Shown in pieces: positions 1 through 7,902 of a stretch of 29,409 nucleotides of DNA (position 1 is its first letter; every line of letters starts with the position of its first letter). The stretch comes from a virus, in the IMG/VR virus record IMGVR_UViG_3300027754_000326, positions 1 through 29,409 of that record, one strand, 5' to 3'. Both the position numbers and the translations under genes were made by a program. The notes below the pieces were generated by a model. That model worked only from the letters and a program-made list of their open reading frames with translations, made no database searches and was not told the DNA's origin.

Positions 1-228
1 TAGGAAGGTTAAATTAGGGTCCCTAAGCCATTCCCAGCTCGCTAGGCAAGCTGTGATGGTAGACTTACCCGTACCGCGTCCTGCGGCTATGATGGCATCT
101 GACTGCCCTTCTTGGATCTCTCTGGCTAATTCATACTGTATCTTAGTAGGTTCCCCAAGTCCTAAATGCTTAAAGCAAAAATATAGATGGTTTCTAAAAT
201 CATTGATTACTTCTTGGGGAACTTTCAT
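1..228 (-). CDS. Terminase large subunit, N-terminal fragment (cut by window edge)
   Basis: This is the ATPase/nuclease motor that packages DNA into the prohead through the portal (T7 gp19 equivalent). Only the first 76 codons are present and the frame is open to position 1. The start is the ATG at 228, which overlaps the TAA of the small-terminase gene as TAATG, so the two are translationally coupled. Residues about 43-51 read AGRGTGKST, a clear Walker A P-loop, preceded by a helical segment with IQYELAREIQEGQ as expected upstream of the terminase ATPase core. Walker B, coupling motif and nuclease domain lie outside the window. Being the last gene of the late operon after lysis genes and the small subunit matches T7 gene 19. 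The identification rests on the P-loop plus position. Confidence 0.85.
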   Translation of the reverse strand, partial: MKVPQEVINDFRNHLYFCFKHLGLGEPTKIQYELAREIQEGQSDAIIAAGRGTGKSTITACLASWEWLRDPNLTFL

Positions 229-449
229 TAATAAGCTGCTTTCTTAATCTTAAAGGGAACTGAGTCCTTCATAGCGGCCTCTACAGCCTCAATAGCTTCG
301 TTAGGAATGGTATTAACCTTATCCTTGTGGTCGCTGAGGATGCCTCGTACCACGGTATAAAGACCAGGGGTTCTACGGTCTGGGTCACTGAGATCGCTGA
401 TTAAGCAGTCTAATAACTTCTCTTGCATTTCATTTAACTTTTCTTTCAT
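228..449 (-). CDS. Small terminase subunit (T7 gp18-like, by position)
   Basis: A 73-residue, mostly helical, charged protein beginning MKEKLNEMQEKLLDCL and ending in a Lys-rich tail (FKIKKAAY). It sits directly before the large terminase and overlaps it by one base, the arrangement and size range of T7-like small terminases (T7 gp18 is 89 aa), which recognise phage DNA and stimulate the large subunit. The central stretch DPDRRTPGLYTVVRGIL looks like a folded helix-turn region. The start at 449 overlaps the upstream lipoprotein stop as ATGA, with a GGAGAAATAA ribosome binding site. No diagnostic motif exists for such short terminases, so the call is mainly from context. Confidence 0.65.
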   Translation of the reverse strand: MKEKLNEMQEKLLDCLISDLSDPDRRTPGLYTVVRGILSDHKDKVNTIPNEAIEAVEAAMKDSVPFKIKKAAY

Positions 450-736
450 TTTATTTCTCCTAGGGGTCTAGTGTCTTTTACATAGGAAGGGGGTACACAG
501 TACCAACCTTCGGGAATGGTTACAGTATTGTTACTGAGGAACCATTGACCTTGTTGTAGGGTATATACATAGACTCTAGCATTAGGGCCTATCCGAATCG
601 GACTCTCGTCTGGGATGAATACTGTCCTGCTTCCGCAACCACTCATCAATCCTAGAACCAGCACGACGCAAACGCTCAACATCAACATCAGCATCGACAG
701 CCATTTTACCTGCTTCAATTTTTTTAAGTAAAACAT
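446..736 (-). CDS. Small phage lipoprotein, candidate outer-membrane spanin
   Basis: A 96-residue protein with Lys residues at the N-terminus, a long hydrophobic segment rich in Met/Leu/Val, and a lipobox LMSGC at about residues 30-34, so signal peptidase II processing and lipid attachment at the Cys are predicted. The mature part (TVFIPDESPIRIGPNARVY, then TIPEGWYCVPP) is about 60 residues with no further membrane segment. The ATG at 736 is preferred over an in-frame TTG one codon upstream, because AGGA lies about 8 bases before it. The first half overlaps the preceding 65-aa gene in another frame, as in nested spanin genes, and the end overlaps the small terminase as ATGA. A lysis role (o-spanin) is inference from lipobox, overlap and location; another surface lipoprotein role is possible. 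Confidence 0.6.
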   Translation of the reverse strand: MFYLKKLKQVKWLSMLMLMLSVCVVLVLGLMSGCGSRTVFIPDESPIRIGPNARVYVYTLQQGQWFLSNNTVTIPEGWYCVPPSYVKDTRPLGEIK

Positions 737-779
737 CAAATAATCCTACTGCAATTTGCATTAAAATTCTATCAAACAT
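582..779 (-). CDS. Small protein of the lysis cassette, function unknown
   Basis: A 65-residue protein starting MFDRILMQIAVGLFDVLL. The N-terminal third is hydrophobic but too mixed to be a sure membrane helix. The second half is charged (VERLRRAGSRIDEWLRKQD) and probably helical, ending in an Arg/Asp/Ser tail. The ATG at 779 overlaps the holin-like gene by 8 bases; two ATGs further upstream lie deeper inside that gene and are less likely. Its last 155 bases are shared in another frame with the lipoprotein gene. No enzymatic motif is seen. The position between a holin-like and a lipoprotein gene suggests a lysis or membrane role, perhaps partner to the lipoprotein. Confidence 0.6.
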   Translation of the reverse strand: MFDRILMQIAVGLFDVLLKKIEAGKMAVDADVDVERLRRAGSRIDEWLRKQDSIHPRRESDSDRP

Positions 780-963
780 TTGGAGTAGTCGGGGGTTTGG
801 CATCCTTAGCAAAAATCAATCCAACTCCAGCAATAATAGCTGCAATAGCTGAACCAAAATCTACTACGGTTGCTGGGTCTGCATCAAACATAGTTACAAA
901 AACGCTACCAATAGCTACGATAATTGCACCGATACCTGCCATAGTTGTATTACGATTATTCAT
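772..963 (-). CDS. Holin-like two-helix membrane protein
   Basis: A 63-residue protein with two hydrophobic segments: about residues 10-27 (GIGAIIVAIGSVFVTMF) and 35-52 (FGSAIAAIIAGVGLIFA), joined by a short acidic loop (DADPAT). The C-terminus is polar and Lys/Pro-containing (KDAKPPTTPNV). Small size, two membrane helices and position just after the tail fibre match T7 gp17.5 (67 aa), the holin that forms inner-membrane lesions at lysis. The start overlaps the upstream gene as ATGA. Gly-rich helices are also found in phage membrane proteins of unknown role, so the holin call is inference from topology and locus. Confidence 0.6.
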   Translation of the reverse strand: MNNRNTTMAGIGAIIVAIGSVFVTMFDADPATVVDFGSAIAAIIAGVGLIFAKDAKPPTTPNV

Positions 964-1223
964 GGTTTCCTTCTTTCTAATTCTAAAACTCTTTGCTTTA
1001 GGTCTTCGAGCATGGCACTATGCCTTGCATCTGTAGAAGACACTTGTATTTGGGCTTTTAATAAATCTTGAACAATAAGTTTTAACTCAGCTATATCATT
1101 AGTGGTTCTACTTAGTATTGATGTAGTCTTACCTATCTCAATAAAAAAACCACCAACACCAGCTAGAATAACTAGGAGTTGCACAATTTGTAAAAGTCTA
1201 TCAAAATCATTCTTTTTTTCCAT
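960..1223 (-). CDS. Membrane-anchored coiled-coil protein (candidate inner-membrane spanin or holin)
   Basis: An 87-residue protein with a short charged N-terminus, one membrane helix at about residues 12-30 (IVQLLVILAGVGGFFIEIG), and then a long predicted coiled coil (DIAELKLIVQDLLKAQ, later MLEDLKQRVLELERR). A single N-terminal anchor followed by a periplasmic-type coiled coil is the layout of inner-membrane spanins, though some single-helix holins look alike. Translation starts at an ATG with an AGGAG site just downstream of the tail fibre gene, and the stop overlaps the holin-like gene as ATGA. It opens the four-gene cassette between tail fibre and terminase. The exact lysis role is unproven. 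Confidence 0.55.
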   Translation of the reverse strand: MEKKNDFDRLLQIVQLLVILAGVGGFFIEIGKTTSILSRTTNDIAELKLIVQDLLKAQIQVSSTDARHSAMLEDLKQRVLELERRKP

Positions 1224-1236
1224 TGTAATTCTCCTA

Positions 1237-4200
1237 TTATTCGTTAGTACTTACATCCATACCACTATAGTTTATAAAATCTACAGATCCATCTGTATTT
1301 AAAACAGATAAACGAATCCAAAGATTAGTGGGTAAACCTAACCTAGTAAACTTAACAGCACATTCATTACGGCCTGAAATTATTTGTGTATCTGTTCCAG
1401 TTCCTACTCCCGATGAACCTACAATTGGATTTGCATCATTATAATTGTTAGGGGAAATTAAGTCAGCTAAACTACCATAAGATTCGATAGGGCTAGCAAT
1501 ACTCCGTGCAAAATCAGCAGTAATATCTCCAAAACTCCAAGGACCAGAATCAATCTCAGTATCGGCTGTATTTGATTCTCTTATTGGATATACAGCTGTA
1601 CTGTTCCACTTTCTAAATATTTTAGCATAACCAATAGATTTTAACCTAGGTACTTGAATACCTAGCGTAATAACATATCTATTAGCTCCAGCAGTTGTTT
1701 CTACTGTTTCGTGTTTAACATAGACACGTGTATTTGATTTATTAAATCTAGATAAAACACGTGCTTGGTCTACCTTTAACATACCGTTTTTAAAGATATC
1801 ACTTTTATTAACTAAAAGAGTTGTGTTAGTACTGTAATTATGATCTGTAAATCCATACTCTAAAATAATAGAAGTTTTTAAAGACGAAACACTATCTGTT
1901 TTAAAGTAGGGTAATAAACCTGTCTTAGTAACAATTCTATACACATACTCATCTGTAGGGTCTGGCATAAAGTTTATTGCATCTGAAAATAAACGATTAG
2001 CATCTATATTAAGTAAATGAGTACCAATTAAACCATCAGTTGGCCCTACTGAGTTACCAATAGTATTTGGCCTAAAATGCCAAGGGAAATATTCTTTTGC
2101 TCCTTGAGTTACTGGTTGTGTGTATAAAAATCCAGCATATGGTGGAGATTTTCCATAAAGTCTGTATAAATTAAGGTTATCTGAAGCTATAGTTACATTT
2201 TGTGTAACCCAATCAACATCAGCTTCATTAAATCTTATGTTATTATTACTAACTGCATCTGTACTCCAACGAGCACACCAATCAGTCCAAACAGCATCAG
2301 CCTTGTAATAAGCACCTATACCATCAATAGAATAAATAGAAGTATTTGTATTAGTTGTAGGTGCTAGGCATTTTGAATAACCTGTAAATCTTACTGTGTT
2401 TCTTTCAAAACTTCCTAAAGTAGTTAAAGCACTAAGAGTTTTATCAGCTAAAGCAAGTGCTGCTTTGTTGTAATAGATAATTTGCTTAGGAATTTTCCAT
2501 AGGCAATTAGAACCACCATCACTAGAATCTTCTAATCTCTTAAATGTATAATTATCTAATCCTGTGTATTCTGAACTAATTAAAAAACCTTTTTTTAATC
2601 TTGATAAAGCATCTCTATCTTTAACTATAGAATCAGTACTAACAGTAGGACGAGAACTAGCAAATGCCATATCTCGTAATCCTAATAAATAATAATCCCG
2701 ATATGATGCTGCATTCTCATCACCAATAACATTTAATGCTGTTGTCAATGTAGCTAAAGATATTATTCCTGGGGCAGTAAAATACACTGAAGTAGAATCC
2801 ATTTTAGGAATAGAAGATAAACAAGATGTAGAACTATCTGGGATACTTAGATAAAATGTTTTAATTCCATATCCTTTGACCTTAGATGTGTAAACAGGTC
2901 CCGCACCAGTAGAATCTGTATCATAAGTAAAATAAGGAGATGTATAATATTTTCTTCCTGAACCATTAGTTACCTGAACACCATGTTTTTTTAAAGTAGT
3001 AGTTCCAATACCATAACCCGCAGCTGAATACAATTCTTCTGGACTATCCCATAAAGCTGTTGCTGGACTCATTAAGTTTTGAGATGATGTAAAATCAACT
3101 AATGATGAAGTATTTAAAGATAAGTCCCAATGGAACTTAACCTTAACTGGATTAGTAACATTAGCTGCTAACCCTATTAACTGACTGTTAACAGTAGAAA
3201 AGAAAGATTCTGGTATATCTGTACCAGATACGTTTGGCGATGGAAGTGTTTTTTGAAGTATTCTATAGGATGTAACTGGATCAGTAAGGACCCACTCATT
3301 ACTTCCATTTTTAAATTCAGATAATATACCAGAAACTGGAGCTGATATACCAGAACCACCACTATTATAACTAGTATTCAAACCAGAAGCATAAAAAGTT
3401 CTACCACTAAATACTGGATTAGCGGCTGTAATAGTTACAGAAGGAGCAGCATTGGCCCAATTTGTTCCATTGTATCTTAGTATATCTCCAGAAGCTGCAC
3501 CACTTACACTAATACCGCTAAGTGATGCAAAGGTTCCAGAGAATGTAGAACTAACAAATTTAGATCCATCCCATACAAGAGCATACCCAACACCCAAACT
3601 AGATAAATCAAATTGAACAACAGGAGGCCCACCAATTATAATAAAACCACTAGAAGATGGATTAATAACAGTCCAATTTGTAGTATCAGCATTAGGTGCT
3701 GTAGTACCTGCACCAACCGTTAAACGTTTATATAATGCTGTTGCTGTTGCTCCTGTGTGTGATACTATAGCATTAATAGCATAACTAGTACCACTTACCC
3801 AAGAAGGAACACCAGTAGATACTGTATAATAAAAATTTTGAGTACCATTAGTAAAGATATTCTCTTGTATTCCAAAGAGTAATTGATTAAAAGATTCGTT
3901 TAGTTGGGTAGAGGTTAATTTAGCACCATCTACAAAACTATATAACATCCTATCAGTAGGTGTTCTACGCCTAATAACTAACTCACCAGCTGGAGCAGCC
4001 GAAGCAAATACAATATTTTTAGTAGTTGTATTTACAGTATAATTAGTACCCTGAATAAGAAGAGTTTCTGCGGCCAAAGCACTTGCTCTAGAGTATACTT
4101 TAAGTTGTGAGCTTTCTGGAAATTCACAAATCCAAGCAATGGAGTTATAGCTGTAAGTTAAACTTCCAGTTACAGTATGTACATACTCAACATTAGTGAG

Positions 4201-4239
4201 TAATACGGGATTATTAGATGTATAACTATAGCAAGTCAT
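1237..4239 (-). CDS. Tail fibre with T7 gp17-like N-terminal attachment domain
   Basis: A 1000-residue receptor-binding fibre. The first about 150 residues match the gp17 N-terminal domain that docks fibres on the tail: beta-strand-rich start, then VIRRRTPTDRMLYSFVDG and LTSTQLNESFNQLLFGIQE, a segment highly typical of T7-like fibres. About residues 215-265 carry a fibre-type repeat (YALVWDGSKFV and ILRYNGTNWANAAPS). The remainder is a Ser/Thr/Tyr-rich beta-type region with no recognised enzymatic motif, likely shaft and receptor-binding tip. It is much longer than T7 gp17 (553 aa). The gene follows tail tubular B by 9 bases; in T7 four internal-virion genes lie between them. Start has AAGGAG upstream. 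Fibre identity is secure; receptor unknown. Confidence 0.88.
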   Translation of the reverse strand: MTCYSYTSNNPVLLTNVEYVHTVTGSLTYSYNSIAWICEFPESSQLKVYSRASALAAETLLIQGTNYTVNTTTKNIVFASAAPAGELVIRRRTPTDRMLYSFVDGAKLTSTQLNESFNQLLFGIQENIFTNGTQNFYYTVSTGVPSWVSGTSYAINAIVSHTGATATALYKRLTVGAGTTAPNADTTNWTVINPSSSGFIIIGGPPVVQFDLSSLGVGYALVWDGSKFVSSTFSGTFASLSGISVSGAASGDILRYNGTNWANAAPSVTITAANPVFSGRTFYASGLNTSYNSGGSGISAPVSGILSEFKNGSNEWVLTDPVTSYRILQKTLPSPNVSGTDIPESFFSTVNSQLIGLAANVTNPVKVKFHWDLSLNTSSLVDFTSSQNLMSPATALWDSPEELYSAAGYGIGTTTLKKHGVQVTNGSGRKYYTSPYFTYDTDSTGAGPVYTSKVKGYGIKTFYLSIPDSSTSCLSSIPKMDSTSVYFTAPGIISLATLTTALNVIGDENAASYRDYYLLGLRDMAFASSRPTVSTDSIVKDRDALSRLKKGFLISSEYTGLDNYTFKRLEDSSDGGSNCLWKIPKQIIYYNKAALALADKTLSALTTLGSFERNTVRFTGYSKCLAPTTNTNTSIYSIDGIGAYYKADAVWTDWCARWSTDAVSNNNIRFNEADVDWVTQNVTIASDNLNLYRLYGKSPPYAGFLYTQPVTQGAKEYFPWHFRPNTIGNSVGPTDGLIGTHLLNIDANRLFSDAINFMPDPTDEYVYRIVTKTGLLPYFKTDSVSSLKTSIILEYGFTDHNYSTNTTLLVNKSDIFKNGMLKVDQARVLSRFNKSNTRVYVKHETVETTAGANRYVITLGIQVPRLKSIGYAKIFRKWNSTAVYPIRESNTADTEIDSGPWSFGDITADFARSIASPIESYGSLADLISPNNYNDANPIVGSSGVGTGTDTQIISGRNECAVKFTRLGLPTNLWIRLSVLNTDGSVDFINYSGMDVSTNE

Positions 4240-4248
4240 TGGTACTCC

Positions 4249-6990
4249 TTATTCAACACTAGTGTTTCTAGATCTAAAGTTACCTAGAATTTCTATATTA
4301 GATATATTACATGGGGTTGGATAGCTTGATTTGATAAAAATCTTACAAGCTTCAGAATAGGATAGAATCTTAACTAAGTGTTCTCCTACATAATCAATCT
4401 TTAAATCATTAGTAAAATCCAGTAAACTGTTAATATCAGTTGGAAAGAATGTAGTTGAGGTAGCTGTTCTACCTCTACGCTCTACTTCAATATCATAAGA
4501 ACCTGAATTTAAGTGGCGAGTTGTAACTCTTCTTAAGTTTAATACACCTTCGGTTGGACTATCTGCAGTTACACCACTCTTGTAAGTAGATCTATAGACT
4601 TGTTGTGACAATTCAATATTCATTTCATAAGAACGACCAACATATATAGGAAAACTTGGGGGAGAACTAGTAACGGTTATTTTAGTTAATCCAGTAATAC
4701 CATCAGTAAAGACAGAAGTAATTGGTAGATTTAATAAACCAGATGTACCCCATTCTTCTGCGGTTATAACTGTATCTAGAGTTGGATCGTAGAATGGTAA
4801 GGTTAATGTAACTAATCCACCACCACTGGTCATTTGAGCTACTGGAACTTTGTATAACCAATCAATCATAGGAGTTGCAACGTTTACAGATTCCATAGAA
4901 GTAAAGTATACGTTTAATGTTTTAACTCCAGAATATCCAGTTCTCTTAGAGATCAAATATAAATCTTTCTCATAAGATTTAAGAGCAAAAATAGAATCGT
5001 TAGTTGATAAAATCCAACGATGAAAAGCTTGTTGGATAACCTTTTCACCATTAGTTCTAAAGGTAAACAAATAAATTGTATTCTTATTATCAGCATCAAC
5101 AGATAACAAAGTATTAACACCAGAGCTTACTGTAATGGCTCCTAGATTAATAGGCAGATAATCTCTACAATGAGAACTAACTTCCATTGAGGTAGAGTAT
5201 TCATCATTAAAAGAACTACCACTAAGGTACATATAAACCTTACCAGCATTCATAAAGAATACGTTATTACCCATCTTCTGAGGAGCTACTAGTTTAGATG
5301 TACTATAAAAGGATGTCGGTCTAAACTCAACACTAAAGGGAGAGATACCACCCTCATTTCCGTTACCACGAACTTCAAATTGAACCGAGCCTGAGCTAAG
5401 GGCAAATAAGATGTTTTGGAATGGGACAATGTGGCTTAGTTTATTATAGGCTCCTACGCTAGCCTGTATGTCAATTGGATCTGAAGCAGTAATATTACTG
5501 ATATCATCTACCCAAAAGTTATAGTAAGCATTAGTTCGACTTGAGAAGATATTGTTATCAGTAGCCATCCAAAGTCTACCCTTCCAGATAGACATAGATT
5601 GTACTTTTTCTTTCTTTACTACTGAATTAGGACCAGGATTGCTTACTGAACTTCCTGATCTTCTAGGAAATAAAGGCATTTCCTTTATTCTCCATTTATT
5701 GTCTGTAGCTGTATCTTTATATATGATTAATGGGAATCGTCTATGATCAAAAACTGTATTAGGACCTTCGGATCTAACTCGTTCAAAGTAAGGGTTTTTA
5801 GTCCACCTAGTAGCCCTGTAGAAGCCTGTAGGGAAGGATAGGTAGGGATTACGGACAAAGTATACCTTGCCTAGCCCCAGATAGGCTGTGCTGCCGTCTC
5901 TGTCCTCTGCTGTTAAAGGAGATGATTTGTAATAATGATCTTTAGCCCAATCAATAACTCCACCTTGAATTGGAATATATTTTGGCTTATCGTAATAAGC
6001 ATTTAAAGTTCTCCATGCTTTGTATCCATTAAAATCTGCAACATCATTTTTTACTAGGGTAGCTGGATACTGTGGAATAATTTCAAAGTTTTCTAAATTT
6101 TGACCTGTTTCTTCCATTTCTAATGTGGTTGGATCTATACTATTAATTATATCATCTCTAACATTTGTCCAATAAGATGAATAATCGGTAATATCGTCTT
6201 CAAGTGCTGGACTAAGTGTAGTTGGATTTTGTGTTCTTTTGTAATTAATAACATCACCAGAGTGAATGTATTGATTACTAGCAAAAGATCCTGCCCAGTT
6301 AACTGAACTATATTCCATTTCTAAAGAAGAATTATTTGGAAGATAATCTAAAGGAACTAATTTATTCCACAATATTAAACCAACATCAAAATCAATTGAT
6401 CCTAGAGTTTCTTGAATACTGGTAGTACCAACATTAGCAACTGTGGTTCCTGCTATTTTATATGAAGTAGATCCAACTTTATTACCAAAAGTAATATATT
6501 CAAAAACACCTCTGTTAAATCCTGAGGTATTACTATTAGTAGTTCCTTCTTGAAGATCAACTGTTTCCTTAATCCACTCTGTAGGTTCAATTCTATAAAC
6601 TGTAATAAAATTATCTAGCTTAATGGTTTGTCCACCATAAGTAAAGGAATTTTGCGCTACTGGATCAAAGGTATATCCTGCTCTATTAATAATAATACAA
6701 TAACGATTATAACCATCAATATCTAACCAATGAAAATATAAATTATCTGTATTAAAGTTAGTTGCTCCAGATGGAGAAAATGTTGTACTTGGGTTAAGAT
6801 TAAGTACATCTAAATAGGTAGTACTTGCACCCGAAGCAACATAACTTAATGGTGATCTTTTTTCGGCAGACTTCTCAATAGTAACTAAACAATTATCAAT
6901 GTTTTCTGATTCAGTTACTAATCTTTTTGTTGGAGCTTGTCTACCTACTCCTCCGCTTAATGAATTAATTGAGAGTCTTGCAAGTGTCAT
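4249..6990 (-). CDS. Tail tubular protein B (T7 gp12-like nozzle)
   Basis: A 913-residue structural protein immediately after tail tubular A, overlapping it by one base (TAATG). It is beta-rich, and its opening (RLSINSLSGGVGRQAPTKR) and the internal stretches WKGRLWMATDNNIFSSR, HIVPFQNILFALSSGSVQF and FEVRGNGN are the sort of propeller-blade sequence found in gp12 nozzle proteins. T7 gp12 is 794 aa, so this is a somewhat long member. It should form the hexameric lower tail that channels DNA and carries the fibres. Identity follows from family-like sequence together with position between tail tubular A and the gp17-like fibre. Confidence 0.88.
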   Translation of the reverse strand: MTLARLSINSLSGGVGRQAPTKRLVTESENIDNCLVTIEKSAEKRSPLSYVASGASTTYLDVLNLNPSTTFSPSGATNFNTDNLYFHWLDIDGYNRYCIIINRAGYTFDPVAQNSFTYGGQTIKLDNFITVYRIEPTEWIKETVDLQEGTTNSNTSGFNRGVFEYITFGNKVGSTSYKIAGTTVANVGTTSIQETLGSIDFDVGLILWNKLVPLDYLPNNSSLEMEYSSVNWAGSFASNQYIHSGDVINYKRTQNPTTLSPALEDDITDYSSYWTNVRDDIINSIDPTTLEMEETGQNLENFEIIPQYPATLVKNDVADFNGYKAWRTLNAYYDKPKYIPIQGGVIDWAKDHYYKSSPLTAEDRDGSTAYLGLGKVYFVRNPYLSFPTGFYRATRWTKNPYFERVRSEGPNTVFDHRRFPLIIYKDTATDNKWRIKEMPLFPRRSGSSVSNPGPNSVVKKEKVQSMSIWKGRLWMATDNNIFSSRTNAYYNFWVDDISNITASDPIDIQASVGAYNKLSHIVPFQNILFALSSGSVQFEVRGNGNEGGISPFSVEFRPTSFYSTSKLVAPQKMGNNVFFMNAGKVYMYLSGSSFNDEYSTSMEVSSHCRDYLPINLGAITVSSGVNTLLSVDADNKNTIYLFTFRTNGEKVIQQAFHRWILSTNDSIFALKSYEKDLYLISKRTGYSGVKTLNVYFTSMESVNVATPMIDWLYKVPVAQMTSGGGLVTLTLPFYDPTLDTVITAEEWGTSGLLNLPITSVFTDGITGLTKITVTSSPPSFPIYVGRSYEMNIELSQQVYRSTYKSGVTADSPTEGVLNLRRVTTRHLNSGSYDIEVERRGRTATSTTFFPTDINSLLDFTNDLKIDYVGEHLVKILSYSEACKIFIKSSYPTPCNISNIEILGNFRSRNTSVE

Positions 6991-7664
6991 TAAAACCTCG
7001 TTCTTGTAAAGTAGGCATCGTTACTTAGTATACCACGCCTATCAACTGCTGTTCTAGTTCCTATATCTCCTAAGAAGATTGATCTATTCTTCTTTTGCAT
7101 ATCAGAAGCACGACCTCTAGAGTAATGGTAGCTTTCTCGCATAGCCATACGTTTATCAATATCTAGATCACCTTGGGTAATCATTTGATACTCTCTGGCT
7201 GCTGATTCCATAATACCACGTTGTAAGGCAGAGTCAATATCATTCCAACCATAAGGTGGATCATCTCCCTCAATGCCTAACATAACAATTACTTCAATTT
7301 TAAGACCACTAGTGTAGGTAGAAAAAACATCAGTCTGCTTGGTGATATTGAATAACCTTGTTGGATTGGACTTAATAGTTGTTTGGATCACCTCCCCCGT
7401 CGTTGGATCAAACAATGGTTCAATAACCTGAGCATAACAAGCAGTAGATGGCAAAAGAATAGTACCGTTAGCTTCTAGCGTATAGGTATTTACAAATCTA
7501 TTATTAGCTACGCCTCTCATCATAGCAGCTTTAATGGTCTGTTTAAGAATGAACTGAGCAACACTGGTATCAACACCAGCGTCCTGATCTAGATCTACAA
7601 TCAAATGTTCACCTGACGATAACAACATATGATTTATAGCATCTGTGTAACTATATAAACCCAT
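6990..7664 (-). CDS. Tail tubular protein A (T7 gp11-like adaptor)
   Basis: A 224-residue protein starting MGLYSYTDAINHMLLSSGE, typical of the gp11 adaptor family (T7 gp11 is 196 aa), which forms a dodecameric ring between the portal and the tail nozzle. Helical segments such as AQFILKQTIKAAMMRGVANN and DIDSALQRGIMESAAREYQ fit the adaptor fold. It lies downstream of the capsid gene and is coupled by TAATG overlap on both sides: with the 56-aa gene upstream and with tail tubular B downstream. Confident from sequence style and gene order. Confidence 0.88.
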   Translation of the reverse strand: MGLYSYTDAINHMLLSSGEHLIVDLDQDAGVDTSVAQFILKQTIKAAMMRGVANNRFVNTYTLEANGTILLPSTACYAQVIEPLFDPTTGEVIQTTIKSNPTRLFNITKQTDVFSTYTSGLKIEVIVMLGIEGDDPPYGWNDIDSALQRGIMESAAREYQMITQGDLDIDKRMAMRESYHYSRGRASDMQKKNRSIFLGDIGTRTAVDRRGILSNDAYFTRTRF

Positions 7665-7834
7665 TATCTAGCTCCTTTCTTTGGATATGGAACCAATTTA
7701 TTTAACAACTCTTGACGTTTTTCACAACCACAATCTTTGGTTGGTTTAATATTTAATGCGTTAGCAACCTTAGCTACTGTATCTCCTAAGCCTCTTTGGT
7801 ATGGAGAAATTGGATTGAATGGTTTTAGTGGCAT
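7664..7834 (-). CDS. Small conserved-type phage protein with CGC motif
   Basis: A 56-residue protein, MPLKPFNPISPYQRGLGDT at the start, then a helix (VAKVANALNIK) and a DCGCEKRQELLNKLVPY ending followed by Lys/Arg. Small proteins with a CGCxxRxxxLNxxxPY tail recur in aquatic phages; the role is unknown to me. It overlaps tail tubular A by TAATG. Its ATG lies only 14 bases from the run of U bases of the post-capsid terminator, so it is the first gene made on transcripts that pass the terminator. A possible AAGT/GGAG-type site lies partly inside the terminator (CAGGAGACTTT before the ATG). Position is equivalent to nothing in T7. Coding status is well supported by length, overlap and composition. 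Confidence 0.75.
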   Translation of the reverse strand: MPLKPFNPISPYQRGLGDTVAKVANALNIKPTKDCGCEKRQELLNKLVPYPKKGAR

Positions 7835-7847
7835 AAAGTCTCCTGAG

Positions 7848-7883
7848 AAAAAAATACCTAGGGGGCCTTTCGACCCCCTAGGT
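7848..7883 (-). terminator. Strong rho-independent terminator after major capsid gene
   Basis: A perfect 10-bp inverted repeat (plus-strand arms 7856-7865 ACCTAGGGGG and 7874-7883 CCCCCTAGGT) with an 8-base loop. On the minus strand it is followed, after a single A at 7855, by seven T bases (7854-7848). It stands 19 bases downstream of the capsid stop. This corresponds to T7 T-phi, which lies just after gene 10 and lets capsid mRNA accumulate above the tail genes; partial read-through would feed the tail, lysis and terminase genes. Confidence 0.92.
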
Positions 7884-7902
7884 GGTTAATGATTAATTAC
7901 TA

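Noticed and set aside
15-27. Palindrome TTAGGGTCCCTAA near the left edge, possible packaging or terminator signal
   Set aside because: It lies within the large-terminase coding frame (Leu-Arg-Asp-Pro-Asn-Leu), has no T run, and is too short to be distinguished from chance.
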